Positions 47,121 through 60,690 of a stretch of DNA of 64,000 nt are shown piece after piece (the stretch's first letter is position 1; every line of letters begins with the position of its first letter). This DNA is from Cryptomeria japonica (taxonomy: Eukaryota > Streptophyta > Pinopsida > Cupressales > Cupressaceae). Position numbers and translations under genes: made by a program. The stretch covers positions 879,815,220 through 879,879,219 of the forward strand of contig NC_081409.1 in the NCBI RefSeq assembly GCF_030272615.1, read 5' to 3'. The notes under the pieces are model-generated. The model did not search any database. It saw only the letters and a list, made by a program, of their open reading frames with translations, and was not told the DNA's origin.

Positions 47121-48526
47121 TGTAGTCACATAAATCTGTCCAGTTTAATTAAATAAATATTTGCTATTTATTTGATTAAAAATCCACTAGCCATCAGTTA
47201 ATTAAATTAAATATTTAATTAATTCATCTTCAAATATTTTCCTATTAATTAAATAAATTATTCAATTTATTTTAATTAATTAATTCAACCAAAATCACAA
47301 ATCAATTAAATGAATAAATCATATTTATTTCATTTAATTTCCTATTTCTCTTTTAAATAAATTAAATAAAACATTTATTTAAATCATAAATCCCCCCACT
47401 TGCATTTTCCTACAAATACAACTTGCACCCATTTATTGAAATAAATAAAATTTTATTTTAATAAAATCCTATTTTTCCTCACCCACCAAATCCACTTGCA
47501 ATCCTAACCCCCTTCTAGATTCTTCTAAACCCTTCCTAATTAGCCTAATCCATCCCCTAATTATTGTCACATTCCTAAGCAACTTGGAGTCACTTCTCAA
47601 AGACTTCAAAGTCTTTGAAAAGCATTTAATGCTTTGTGTGTTCAACAATTTAACCTCCAAAGTCTTCCAAAACCACTAATGGCTCTTACATGACCATTAA
47701 TGACTCTTACATAACCATTTATGGTTATTTCAACTTGCACTCATGTGTCTCCTCAAGCATTTATTGCTTTGACCATGGTTATCCCTTTTGCTTTTGTACA
47801 AAAGTTTATCCATTGGATAAAAGCTTTATTCTTTGAATAAAGAGTTTATTCATTCAACTAACCTTGACCTTAACTCCCAAGGTTATGTCAAGCATTAAAT
47901 GCTTATTCCCTCTCCTCTCAACCTATCTCACATTGACACTTGTCATCTTGGGATTGGGTTGAAAGCCCTCACATGGATATCAAATCATTCAATCCTGACC
48001 CTTGTTGAGATTGTTCAATCTCAACCATCCATTGCTCCATTTTTCCTATAAATAGAGCCCATTTCTTCATAATCCAGATCTTGAAAACTTGTATGCATTT
48101 AAGCTATAGGCATTTTAAGAGAACATTTTAGTATAATCAACTAATATCTTGTCATTTTGGTTAAAATAAATCATTTTAGTATCAATAGCATAGTATTAGG
48201 TTTTTATTCACATTTAGAGCAAATACTTCAATTTCGAACCTCCATAAGCATCCATAGTGTAAAAAGTTGCTGAGAGCTACACTATTTTGGAACTTGGAGA
48301 GGAGAGGAACAAAGGAGAAGAAGCCAAGAGTATGTTAGGAGGCATTTGGAGATGCCTCATCATATTTACCTTCTTAGTTAGATATTCTATCATGCTTTTG
48401 GTATCTCTTTTGATGTGCTTGTGTAGGAAAGTATTTTGTTTTTGATTTCTGACACTAACAGTTTGGCTTTTCTTCTTGTTTGTGTTTTTTTATTATTGAC
48501 TAACCTTCCCTTTTTGCAGAGCATCG
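47121..48526 (+). repeat. 3' LTR of element C
   Basis: 1,406 bp, TGTAGTCACATAAATC to GAGCATCG (the final A mutated to G). It contains the uninterrupted insertion site of element B and a TATA box at 48047-48054. Confidence 0.9.
48047..48054 (+). promoter_or_regulatory. TATA box in 3' LTR of C
   Basis: TATAAATA, same context as 9673-9680. Confidence 0.55.
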
Positions 48527-48531
48527 GTTTT
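48527..48531. repeat. Target-site duplication of element C, right copy
   Basis: GTTTT against GTTTG at 8742-8746. Confidence 0.7.
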
Positions 48532-50019
48532 TCTTTTGTGTAGGTTTTTAAATCAGATTAGGAAGTAAATTTATCTTTTCACTAACTTTTCAAAGTTGGT
48601 TTAAAATGAAATCATTTTCTATTTTAGCTTAAATAAACTTCACATTTCCTTTTGAGGTATAAAATGAATCACATATTTTGTTTAGGCTTATAAAAAAAAC
48701 CTCACTTGTCAAGTTAAAAAAAGAACCACAAACTCAAACCCAACAAAATTTCATTTTTTTGCAAGTTAGGATTTATTTTGGGGAAGTTTAAAAAGAACAA
48801 AGCAACATTTCGTTTGGGGTAAGTTTAAAAAAAACAAACCATTTGTCACTTCAAGTTCCAAAAGTGATTTATTTCAAAGAAAAACGTGTTTCAAATTCAG
48901 TTGACTAGGATTTCAAGTTCCTAGATAAACAACATTTTTCCTTGAAGGATTAAAAATGAACACCATGATTGTTGGAGAAACATCTCCAAATAGTTAGATC
49001 ACATTGCTATAACTTGGTTAAAAAGAACAAGTATTTTTGGTGATTGGCATACTTGTGCAGAGTTTGTCGAGTGGTTCTACTTCTAACACACACTATCCTC
49101 TCCCTTGGCTTTCATGGTCCTAGGTGCAAGAGAAAAGTGTTAGTAACACTCAAAATTGTATTTTTTAAAGAGAGGCCTGCCAAGAGACACATCACTCTTG
49201 GGAATGACCTCACGTGGTAAATCCTTCAAGCCACTATAGAAATCAGGTGAGAGTGAAAGCTATGACCTTGGGTATAGTTGTTTCTACAGTGTAACTTGCC
49301 GAAATGACATATGGGCCCCACCACAAGTCACAAGGATCTTAAGTGAAGTCAATCCAGAATGAACTTATGTCCAAAAACATCTAACATTACTAGACACCTT
49401 TTTATATAGAAGCCCACCCATTCTATTGATTGAAGATATTTGTGAAAAATTCAGTGCAAGAACATAGATTGTTTTTCTCCCAAGATACTCACCATACATA
49501 TTTCCTTGAGTAGAAACAAGGCTTTTTGAAAGGCTACTTGTAGCTTGATAAAAGAGGTGACTCCCAAATCATAGGGAACATCGAGCTGTTATACTCACAC
49601 AAGACTTAGTATATCACATCCTTACTTGCCATGACGGGATTCATAAGGTATGTAGTACAAAAGTTGAAGAAATATAAAGATGTGGGCTGAAAAGATCACA
49701 ACTGGCCAATTGACCTTAGTGATAAAAAGTGCTTGACTTGTCTTCATATTGTTGTCAGACCAGTCCAAATTTAAGCCGACTTCAGGCTTTGGAAACATTT
49801 AAAATATACTTTATAAAAAGGGGTCAAAAAGTTCAAAAATTGGGTTGATTTAGACCCATACCTATTTGTGTCTTTTGAGGCAACATTATTGTGCTTGTGT
49901 GCTTGCTCTGTTTTCTTGTCAAAGAAATTCAAAACAACTATTCATCCAACACAAATTTTCATCCAACATTTGACCAACACAAAACATCAAAACAAAGTGC
50001 AAACAAGATATCAAATTAT
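48532..50019 (+). other. 5' leader of element A, second part
   Basis: Continues the leader after the C insertion. It has an acceptor-like TTTTGTGTAG at 48534-48543, a hairpin TTGGAGA/TCTCCAA at 48972-48989 and CCAAGAG/CTCTTGG at 49180-49201, all shared with C. No ORF before 50020 is convincing. Confidence 0.6.
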
Positions 50020-50393
50020 ATGACCATCCTTCAAATCTCGAGAAAGAGTAATCTTCATCAACATATCAATTTGAAGAGAAGACCATTAAGTTCAAAGGAT
50101 TTTTGTTTGAAAGAAGGAAATTTTTCTATCTCAATAGACAAATTTTTATCTCACACAGATCCTTCTTAGGTCATATGCGTCTATATCTTCAAGGAAAATC
50201 CAACGAGTTTGATAAAGAGCCTTTGAATAACAGAGCTTTTACTTAGTATAGATATTTGAGTTATCATAAAAATAAAGGAGGCAAAATCAACCCTACTTTC
50301 TTTCCAAACATCAACATTATGTATAATATAGCTCGGGAAGAATCATCAACCTTTGAAATAGAAGAGGAAGAATTTGTCTCATTTGTGACATAG
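50020..50393 (+). pseudogene. ORF upstream of gag in element A (Ogre ORF1-like), frameshifted
   Basis: Homologue of 25266-25583. It starts at ATG 50020 (MTILQISRKSNLHQHINLKR). A 2-base length change near 50100-50130 shifts the frame, after which the conserved middle is read: FFYLNRQIFISHR, HMRLYLQGKSNEFD, LSYHKNKGGKIN. A premature TAG lies at about 50246. The frame ends with an acidic segment (EIEEEEFVSFVT) and TAG at 50391, which shows the likely original C-terminus. No domain recognised. Confidence 0.6.
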
Positions 50394-50832
50394 TTTTTAT
50401 TGAAGTTCCCATTCTATCCACTCTCACATTTCATACATCATCAATCCATTTCAACTCTCGAAACATTAAAAGGTCTTGTCTTAAGTTCTTTTTAGATATT
50501 ACTTAAATCAAAACAACACATCACATTTTAGAGTGTTTCTACATCTAGGATAAATCATCCTAAGAAACATCTCTACGTAGGTTAAAACTAGTATATGAGT
50601 GCATCCTCTCATTTTTAGGTAGCATGGTTTGTAACACATCTCATACCTTGCTATACCTTATCACATCAAAATTGTTGAAAACACTAAAAGAAATTCATAA
50701 AAGGACTTTGGTAACATCAAACCTTCAGTGTTAGAGATCCATCTTCTAAAAACACTTCACAAAACATTTATCTCTCATTCCATCACCAATTCATATCATG
50801 TTCACCAAACTTCAAAAACAACTTTCACACAA

Positions 50833-52315
50833 ATGGCTCACACTAGATCGAAAACCAAACAAATAGAGATCGAAGAAGAGGAGGACGAAAAAATCTCAGT
50901 GAATTTCAAGAAGCCATTGGAGGAGGTACAAATGATGAAGATCCTAGTACTACCACTCCTGAAGAAATAGAAAGAGCACAACACAACCCCCTCTTCAATC
51001 GACTTTTCGATGAAACCCTCAAAATAACGCAGATGCTCATTTTTTGAGACTTGTTCAAGAGGGAGCTAAACTACCCTCTGATTTTGATACCGCACAATTA
51101 TGACAAGCATCAGAAAACCATAGCCGTAATGAGCTTGGAAGAGGTTGAGATCACTTCAAATATGACCTTAATCAAGGAAATCCCCCCACCTCCTCCTCCT
51201 AATGAAATAGACATGTTGAGGCAACAAGTCAAGAATCTCGCCCAACAACTCCAGAGTGGTGTGAAAACTAATCGGTTTTCACTTAATGATACTAGTCCCT
51301 ATCCCTTTGATAGGAATCTACATATGCCACCTTTTCTGCAAGGGTTTAAAACACCTAAGTTCAAAACTTATCAGGGAAAAGGAGACCCTAGAGATCATAT
51401 CTGATAATTTCACTCAGCTTACCTAGAAGTGGCATATGAAGACACATATTTAATGCGCCTCTTTCCCCAGAGTTTGGGGGGGACAACCACACAATGGTTT
51501 TCTCGGTTACCAGTCGACATTAGGACATTTGAAGAACTAGTCCAAAAGTTCATCACACATTATTCACACAACATAGAACACAATGTTACCATGGCAGATC
51601 TTTGTAATATCAAACAAAAGCCAGGGGAGCTATTTTCAGCTTTCCTACAATGATGGAGGCAGCTATCTAGCAGACATTCTCTTCAGCTGCCTGAACAAGA
51701 GCTAGTGGAAATATTTATTTCGAACTTGAATGATGAAATGGAATTTCACCTAGACATGAAGGGCACAGAGTCTTTTGAAGACATGATCACTCAAGGATTA
51801 AAATGTGTATGAGCTCTTATCAAAAAGGGACTTATCAAGATATACAATGAACCAAAGGATGGCCCTCGCCCGCGCTTTAACAATGATAAACCTAACTTAT
51901 GGAATAAGAACAAAAACATTGTCAATGATGGAGTTGTAGATGCAAGGACCATAAAGAGTGCACAACTTGTGGTCAGATTTGCAGGGCAAAATCCCCCTCT
52001 TAAAAACAACACGATTGCTCCTCTACAAAATCAAAACATACATACACACCCTTAGGGGAACCCATCAAAATAGTGTTGCATCAATTGGTTTCTTCAAATC
52101 TGGTAACCTTACCCAAGACATCTAACTATAAACCTCAGGTCAAACCTCCATGGTGGAGAGATAATGAACATTGCAAATTCCACCAAGGGAAAGGGCATAA
52201 AACAAGTAACTATCATAGACTGAAACATCTTGTTCAAGATCTTATTGACTGAGGAGAAAGTGAAATCGAAGGACACGACCCAAAACCTCAAATAATGATC
52301 ATCTAATGTTTCAGA
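50833..52315 (+). pseudogene. Gag of element A, broken
   Basis: ATG at 50833 (MAHTRSKTKQIEIEEEEDE). A frameshift by about 50890 and stops at 51101, 51402 and 51651 break it. The readable gag core runs through 51051-51653: IDMLRQQVKNLAQQLQSGVK, FKTPKFKTYQGKGDPRDHI, YLMRLFPQSLGGTTTQWF, SHNIEHNVTMADLCNIKQKP. It continues with LPEQELVEIFISNLNDEMEF and, near 52170-52215, the nucleocapsid-like CKFHQGKGHKTSNY, in which the last Cys is replaced by Tyr. Homologous to 26095-27610. Confidence 0.85.
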
Positions 52316-54890
52316 CTTCGCTTCCATCACAAGATCAAAGGGGTCCTTTCACCTCAAGGTGAAACACAGATACAACTAATTATACACGAGCGACCTATAA
52401 TTACACTGTGAATCACCTCTATGATGTCGATGAACAAATTGCAACCATCACTATCCAAAACTCACATCCTGAATGCAATGTTGTTACCCATCGCAGCAAG
52501 CTCACCATAAAAGCTACTCCACAAGGATCAACACCCATTTCTAAGTAGTACAATCTTGTGGAGCATTTTTATAAGACACCCACACTCATATCCATACTAG
52601 AGCTCCTACGCCTGTCTCCATCCCATAAAAATATATTGGACCAAGCTCTCCAAGAAGCATCAGTCCCTGCCAACCTTAATACATATCAATTTCAAGCTAT
52701 GGTTGGTAATCTAAGATCATCTCCATCTATTACTTTCTTTGAAAGTGACAATACCTCATTCCAACAACCTCATAATGCCTCACTCCATATTGAAGGATTT
52801 GTAAACCAACACAGAATCAAGCGAGTCTTGATTGATAATGGAGCTAGTCTTAATATATGTGCATTATAGTTAGTCACAACATTGGGGTACATTGTGGGAT
52901 CAGTGGTTGTTAGCAAAAGAATAACCATTAAGGCATATAATGATGTTGAACGCTCTTCCAAAGGGGTTGTTATATTACCTATTAGTGTAGGGCCCGTGGT
53001 AAAGCACATAGTTTGCGAGGTTCTAGATCTTCCTCTGCCATATAATCTTTTGTTGGGAAGACCTTGGATACACACCATGCAAGAAGTTCCATCTACCTAC
53101 CACCAATGTCTAAAATTCCCACATAATGGGGTAGAGATTACTATCCTTGATGATACAAATCCTTTTGCATATTCCAACAATATTCATCATCAACCAGAGA
53201 TTACTGTACCCAACAATAGGGAAATTATTCCTTCCTCATCTTATGTACATCCAGCTTCTCTTACCAGCTCAATAATTCCTACACCAAAGCAAGAAAAGAT
53301 GAAAATGAAAATGGCAGAGGAAGGTCCTGGGGAATATAACCTTAGCCAACTCTTTTGTGTTGGGCAATTACCCACCTCCCCTAGAAGTCATGGAAAACCT
53401 CAAGGTTTTCTTCAACCACCATTAGCTAAAAGAACTTGTACATTGGCACAATTTACACCTGGAAAGAGTCAGGAGGAAGAAACCAGAGATGAGGGCATCG
53501 CAGAATGGCTCTATAAAGACCCTGTCACCACAAAACACTCGCAAGCTATGCTACCCATAGATAAATATGGCAAAGGTCTTGCTATCATGCAAAGAATGGG
53601 ATATTATGGCCAGAGTGCTTTAAGACCTTGCAAGCAAGGAAGGCATGAACCCCTACAACCAGAGTTAAAACCCAAGGACAAAACTGGACTTGGTTTTCAA
53701 AAGAATGTTCTTCCTAAACTCCAATTCGAAGGCAAGCCTAGCACCCCTCCATATCAACCTAATAAGAGGCCACCTTTGATTATATCAGTAGCACCAAGAA
53801 CAAAACCATCTGCACTACCAAGGCTGAGAATTCCATTAGCTATATCAGTATTACCCACAACACCACTCCAAATACTTGCAAAACCCACAATACCCATAGC
53901 ACCCATACTTTTACCTACTGTGCCAATCATACTACCTGCAACACTGATCATATTACCTATAACACAAATCATCCCACCAATCAAACCAACAACACCGCCA
54001 ATAGCAGCAACTGCATCAATAACACCATTAGCAGTATCAGTACCCTCAACAACATCGACATAACTAATAAATCCATCGATAGCATCAGTAGCACCCATAG
54101 TACCGACAACTACATCACCAACAGTACATCAACCGATCACAATGGCAGTGTTCAACCCAAAGGATATCCCAGTTTGGTATAGTAATCAGATACTAGAAAG
54201 TGACTTAGAGACCGACTCACATGAGTGGGAATTTGACTCTATACATCTATACACATCAAATGAGTAAGACACATCACCACCTCCACCTCATAAAGAAATC
54301 CCTTCTTACAGAGAAGAAACGATTAAGACCTCTTGGGTTCCTTAACTGGAAGCACCTTCCACAGACCCTACGTCGCATCCTACGCATTTTTTTCTGACAG
54401 GGAGAGTACCATCGACGATCTTCACCACAATGTCTTAACCCTCACCAATGCATCCCATGAACTTTACCTTATCGATGAGGTAATGCCCCTTATCCATCTT
54501 GAACTCATCGAATGGAACCAACCTAACCCTCCATGCCTTGACCAATTCCAAAATGATGAGGTGATCATTGACTTTTTGGAACTACGGGATAACATACCAA
54601 GTGGGGATCACAAAGATGGATTCGCCATTGAAATTAATAACACAACATACTTTTGGGTAGATGCCAAACCTTTCAGCTATAAAAACATCACAATAAAACA
54701 TGGATCTTCCAGTGAAAACCAAACTGTGGCACTTGTTGATCCCAAATATGTAAAAATAAAGAGTGTATCCGATGGTGAAAACCTCTCTGAGGCACCTGAG
54801 GATGAAAGGTTTGACATCCTCCCCTCTAGAAGCTTCAAAATGATCAATGATACTCATCAAGGAAACAAAGGAATTCAATGTGGGGACCCT
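52316..54890 (+). pseudogene. Protease, G-patch-like segment and linker of element A
   Basis: Protease with VLIDNGASLNICAL (about 52828-52869, stop after it), then an open frame 52882-54063 of 393 codons. This carries [20 protein letters not shown], then a G-patch-like YGKGLAIMQRMGYYGQSALR .. TGLGF (about 53560-53700), then a Pro/Ile/Thr-rich linker (IPIAPILLPTVPIILPATLI-type repeats, 53780-54060). A stop at 54061 and a T-run slip near 54390 break it before the conserved acidic segment at 54400-54890. It shows that protease and G-patch are parts of one polyprotein in this family. Confidence 0.8.
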
Positions 54891-55720
54891 TGAGATTCCT
54901 CACCTAATACATTTAGCATCTTTGTTAACTCTAGAGGAACAACTAAAATTTATAGAATTCTTCCAGAAGCGTCAAATCAACTTTACATGGTCCTATGCAG
55001 ACATGCCTGGCCTTGATCCAAATTTGGTCATGCATCATCTCACTATAGCCAAAGGAGCCAAACTTGTCAAACAGAAGCTTCAGAATATGCACCCCCAGAT
55101 TGTTGTACTAGTCAAAGTAGAACTCAAGAAACTCCTAGATGTTGGTTTTATTGGACCAATTGAATATGCATAGTGGATCTCCAATATAGTACCTATTGGT
55201 AAACAAAAAGGGGGCATCCATATCTGTATAGATTTCAGAGATCTAAACAAGGCATTTTCTAAGGATGACTTCCCCCTACCAAACATCAATATGATAATGG
55301 ACCTGACAACAGGACATGCCATACTTTCTCTTATGGATGGTTTTTCAGGGTACAACTAGATAAAGATTGCTCCAGAAGATCAACATAAAACTGCCTTCAC
55401 ATGCCTATGGGGAACATACTGTTGGAATGTAATGGAATTTGGCCTAAAGAATGCAGGGATGACCTATAAAAGAGCTATGACCATAATCTTTAATGACATG
55501 ATGCACAGAATCATGGAGGATTATGTCAATGACTTACTAGAAAAATCATTAACAAGGGAAGGTCATCTCGCCATCCTAGATAAAATCTTTGATAGACTGG
55601 AACAATATCATGTTTGAATCAACCCAAAGAAATGTGTCTTTGGAGTGACCTAAGGGAAGCTTCTAGGATACATTGTTTCAAGGAAAGGTATTAAGGTCAA
55701 TCCGACAAAAGTCAAATCAA
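54847..55720 (+). pseudogene. Reverse transcriptase of element A, active site mutated
   Basis: FIEFFQKRQINFTWSYADM, then WISNIVPIGKQKGGIHICID, FRDLNKAFSKDDFPLPNIN, LMDGFSGYN, stop, GLKNAGMTYKRAM. The catalytic YVDD is YVND (55522-55533). Stops occur at 55171, about 55357, 55615 and 55651. It aligns with the enzyme of C throughout and cannot be active. Confidence 0.9.
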
Positions 55721-56985
55721 TCATGGAGATGCCACCTCCTAGGAACATCAATCAATCAATGACACTACAAGGATGGCTACAATCCATCCAAAGATTCATT
55801 GCACAGCTGGCTAATAAGTGTCATCCCTTCACACGTCTGTTACACAAGAATATTCTCTTTCAATGGGATACAAGATACCAACAGGCATTCCAGATGCTTA
55901 AGGATTATCTCATGAACACACCATTGTTGATCCCACCAGATCCAGGCAGACCTCTCTTACTATACATATCCACTACAACCACAACATTGGGAGTACTATT
56001 GGCACAACATAATGTAGAAGGGATAGAATGTGCAGTTTACTACATCTCTCACACATTGGTTGGCTATGAACTCAATTACACATCTATTGAGTGAGCTTGC
56101 CTAGTAGTAATCTTGGCAGCTACCAAATTAAGGCACTACCTATTGACACTTAAGGTACAACTCATTTCTAAGATCGATCCATTAAAGTATCTACTCAGCA
56201 AAGCCTCATTAACAGGTGGCTTGGCCAAATGGGTGATGATTCTGAGTGAATTTGACATTGAGTATGTGGATCGTAAGGCTATCAAGGGCCAAGTTATTGC
56301 AGATCAGTTAGCTGATGCACCACTCAAAGGTGACCATCCTCTTGTTTATAACTTCCCAGACGAAGAGATCTTCATGATCACAGATACACAACCCTGGAAG
56401 TTATATTTTGATGGATCATATACTAGACATGGCTCGGGGGCCGACATTCTGTTTATCACACCTCAAGGTGATAGCATCCCGAAGTCTTATAGGCTAACTT
56501 TTCCATGCACGAACAATATAGCAAAGTATGAGGCCTTGATCACATGACTCAGATTAGCCATACAATGGAAATTAAAAGAGTTACAGGTATATGGCAACTC
56601 TCAACTGGTCATACGACAAGTCACAGATGAATATTAGACCAAGGATGATAAGCTTATGCCATATAAGAAAATGGTGGATATTTTCAAACCATCCTTTACT
56701 ACTATCACCTTTGAGCAGATACCTAGAGATAAGAATCGAGCTACTAACGCTATGGTCGCAATTGCATCTCTCCTAGATCTTCCACATAATTCAACACTCT
56801 ATGAGTTCTTGGTAGAACAACTTTGGATTCCCGCTTATGATATCCCCGAATCCGAGATGATATGCCATCTTATCGGTCCCGATTCCCCATGGTACGGTGA
56901 GTTCTTTACCTACCTACGCGATCACACACTTCCTCCTAACCAATCAAATAATCAACATAAAACCTTCATTCGCCAAACCGCTTGA
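55721..56985 (+). pseudogene. Connection and RNase H of element A, two acidic residues lost
   Basis: Frames 55723-56094 and 56113-56547 hold the connection (AFQMLKDYLMNTPLLIPPDP, HNVEGIECAVYYISHTLVGY) and RNase H start (LYFDGSYTRHGSGADILFIT). Where C has AEYEAL and YGDSQLV, A has AKYEAL and YGNSQLV, so two of the four metal-binding acids are gone. Stops lie at about 56092, 56545 and 56636. Confidence 0.85.
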
Positions 56986-58148
56986 CACACTATTATTGCT
57001 GAAACCCTATACCGACATAGTCTTGATGGTACTCTCCTTCGATGTTTAGAGCAGGATGAGACAACAAAGGCCTTGGAAGAGGTACATGAAGGAATTTGTG
57101 GGACTCATTCAAGCGGTCCTTCACTAGCCAAGAAGATCATGTGAGCAGCACTACTACTGGCCATCCATGGAAAAAGACTCCTACTACTTCATCCGAAAAT
57201 GTAAGAAATGCCAAGTTCATGGAGACTTGATACACGCACCAGCACATGAATTACAACCAATCACAACACCATGGCCTTTTTGTCAATGGGGCCTTGACCT
57301 TGTGGGTAAAATCCATCCATCTTCATCCAATAGCCATAAGTTTATCATTACCGCTACCGAATATTTCACAAAGTGGATCAAAGTTGTTCCACTTGCCCAA
57401 GTTACTGGCAAGCAGATTGTTGCATTCATCCTTAATTAAATCATCTATCAGTATGGTGTCCCCATGTCCATCATTACAAATAATGGACTCCCATTCTAAA
57501 ATTAGGATGTTTGTGAGCTCTGTGAGAAATTTCACATCCAACACCGCTTCTCCACCCCATATTACCCACAAGGCAATGGTCAGGATGAAGCATCAAACAA
57601 GAACATATTGAGGATCCTCAAAAATATAGTTAACGATGCTGGTCGTGATTGGCACATACAGTTGAATCCAACACTATGGGCATATCGAACTAGCATTCGA
57701 ACCCCTATAGGAGCAACTCCCTATTCACTAGTCTATGGCATAGAGGCTATCTTACCTATTGAGGTTGAGATACCATCTATATGGGTTTCCTTGCATAATC
57801 TCATAGATGATGAAGCATATAGAGTATCATGTCTTCGAGACTTGGAACTGCTTGATGAGAAGTGACAAGCTGCATACAACCACCTCAAAGCATATTAGCA
57901 GCGCATGAGAAGAAGGTACAATCATCGAGTCAAGCCTCGCACATTTGAGGTAGGTAATCTTGTTCTAAGGGAAAATCCTCACAACTAACCAAACCGAGAA
58001 TATAAAAGGCAAGTTTGAATCCAATTGGCTGGGTCTATATTTTATCATTGCCATCTTCGGGTCTAGGGCATATAATTTGGCAATTCCAGAAGGTGAACCA
58101 CTAATAGATCTGATCAACAACATGCATCTTAAAAGTTTTCATACATAA
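56656..58148 (+). pseudogene. Integrase of element A, catalytic Asp lost
   Basis: Zinc-binding region (CKKCQVHG at about 57200), core WGLDLVGKIHPSS, then IITNNGLPF where C has IITDNGLPF, then GQDEASNK with the Glu kept, and a C-terminal NWLGLYFI..LKSFHT ending with TAA at 58146. Stops lie at about 56983, 57142, 57437, 57497, 57503 and 57863. The second catalytic Asp is Asn. No chromodomain. Confidence 0.9.
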
Positions 58149-60690
58149 GCTATGTAAAGAATCAGGATCCTTCAAGTATCAAGAAATTACCAAAAACATT
58201 CAGAAAAAGTCTTTGAACAAAACACAAAAAAATCAAGAAAATAGTAAAGAAAAATAATTCCTCCAAACGGTGAACAACTAGTTCGGTGGCACCTTGGGTA
58301 AGTACGATAGTGAAAACCTGGCAAACATGCCCTAGTCATCAAGGCTATGCTCCCATTATCTTTTTAGACTTGTTGCGATCACAATCATTGCACCTATTTT
58401 CATTCATCCATCTATCATATATACCATGGCTTGTTATTGATCTGCAATTAGGATTATTCCTCCATGTGTCTTGCATCATGCTTGCACAAACCACCACCTA
58501 ACTGGGGGAAACTTGTTCTTCAAGATACTGATGGGAGTGGATTCTACATTACTTGTTATTCATTAAGTTGTTCATTCGATAATTTCTTGGAAAACACCAA
58601 AAACATTCGTAAAACCTATGAAAATACTAAAAACATTCACAACATTCCAAAAATTTAAAAACATAGCGAAAACATCAAAAATCAATCAAAGACAGTGTAA
58701 CGTATGCATACACCTCGCAACCTACACAAACACAACATTTTTGCACTACTAAACTAATGATCACTTATCCAATCAACCAACCAATCAACAACATCTACAC
58801 ACAACCGTCTTCACAAGGATGCATCCTTCCTTTACAAACAAGACATGGTATAGTTTCTTTGACAAGAAAATTTTGTTGGCTGATAGGTACTTGGTTGTTT
58901 GTTATTTATTTATTTATATCAGGTTCTTACGCTACTCCAAGATATCCACAAGTGATTAGAGTAGTCGGGATGGTTCTTGATATCTTTTTCTTTGTTTGCT
59001 ATTTGTAGATTGTTCCAATGAAGTTTTGGGGCATGTACTAATGGTGTCTACATGGGAAGTTCACTGAGCTATGTGATCATCTGCAAAAATACAGTCATGA
59101 ATCACTATGGCTTGTTGACAACAGTGTATACCTTGACCATTTGAACATGAACCAGAATGGAGGGTCCATATTCTTTATCTATACTACTTGCTTACAAGTA
59201 CAATGCTCCAACTTTGGTTCCTACTGCCTCATCCAAGATTGTTACTACCATTCTCAATGATGAAAAATAAAGCACTATGGATCATCATTCCATCCCATCT
59301 ATTTATATTGCATTTTGTTGCATGTTGCCCATCCATTTTGATCATTCATTATTCATATTTATGGTTTGTATGCAAGTGTAAATAAGTTAAGATATGAGAG
59401 GTTGTTTAACAATGAATTAATCTCGGATACAATTATGACGAAGTTCTCTGATACATCATCTCACATATGCATTCCACATCCGCACATTTCTCACTAACTT
59501 GCATTCATCTATCATAAATGCATGACATTATCATTTCATTACATTTAGTTGCATTTAAATACATCTAGTCTATTATCATTTACTTGCATATAAATTCATC
59601 ACATCCATTTAGCTATCCATTTAAGTGAATTTAATATCATTTAGTTACATTCATTATCATGTGCTTGCATGACCATCATTTGTATCATTTTACCATTGCA
59701 TTGGATTCATTTAGATTCATCTAGATGCCTTTCCACTCATTTCATTTACTTTCCTTTCTTTCAGACATTGACTATACATTCATTTAGTCATTTAAGTACA
59801 TTTCGTTGTATCTTAATCACCAAATATCATTCATCATCACTTAAGTTTGTTTAGAACATTCATATAAATTCATTTAGTTACATTTACGTGCATTTGTTTA
59901 TCTATTAAAAATCAAGTACATTCATCTATCCATTTAAATTCATTATTATACTCATCCATCTTATTTATCATTTTAAAAGTTTCATCTCGATTCATTAAAT
60001 GCATTAAGGTGTAGTTATTCATTCTCCATTAGATGCATTTTGGTCTTACATTTAACATCATGATCATTTGTTTCAACTCATTTAGTTGCATTCATTTAGA
60101 AACATACATAACATTTGTCTCAAATATTTGTTCATCCATAAATCATACATTCATCTAGAAGCATACATAACCATCATCATACATACATAAATGCATTCAT
60201 GTAGATTCATAATAAAAGAACATGCATCATTCACTCATGATCATCATCATTATTTGAACATCAAACTCATCATCTTGCATACATCATTATCATTACATCA
60301 CATTCATCACAAAACAAAATCATCCATCACATACACATGACTCTTGTATATACATATTAGCATCATCCATCAAGTATCCTGCATACACATGTTAGCAAAA
60401 TCATCCATAAAACATGCATATAGGAATCATCTCATCAACATACACATCTAGCACATAAAAACATTTCATGTATATAAAAGCCTAAACACATAAACATCAT
60501 CATCCTGCATAGACATAACATCACATACATCTCATATTAGCACCAAAGAATGAGATCTCATCATATATCATCATATACCGCATCATAAAGAATAAATGTA
60601 TTAAAGTCCAATGATGTGTACACAAAAATTGGCTACCAGAGAGCCATCCAAGAATCAGTGTCATAACAAAGTACCAAATGCATACAAATC
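58149..60690 (+). other. 3' spacer of element A
   Basis: Counterpart of 33395-36040. Non-coding, with a long CATTTAGTTGCATTCAT-like low-complexity stretch (about 59400-60560). Little base-by-base identity with C in the CATT-rich part, but the same composition and position. Confidence 0.6.

Larger units (their letters stand above)
8747..48526 (+). mobile_element. Element C: Tat/Ogre-like Ty3/gypsy retrotransposon carrying nested B and D
   Basis: 5' LTR 8747-23358 (interrupted by B), PBS 23361, leader with repeat array, upstream ORF, gag, protease/G-patch, reverse transcriptase, RNase H, integrase, spacer, antisense PMD gene (interrupted by D), PPT 47108-47120, 3' LTR 47121-48526. Without B the 5' LTR is 1,406 bp, exactly the length of the 3' LTR. 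Without the nested elements C would be about 18.7 kb. It is the same family as A. Confidence 0.9.
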
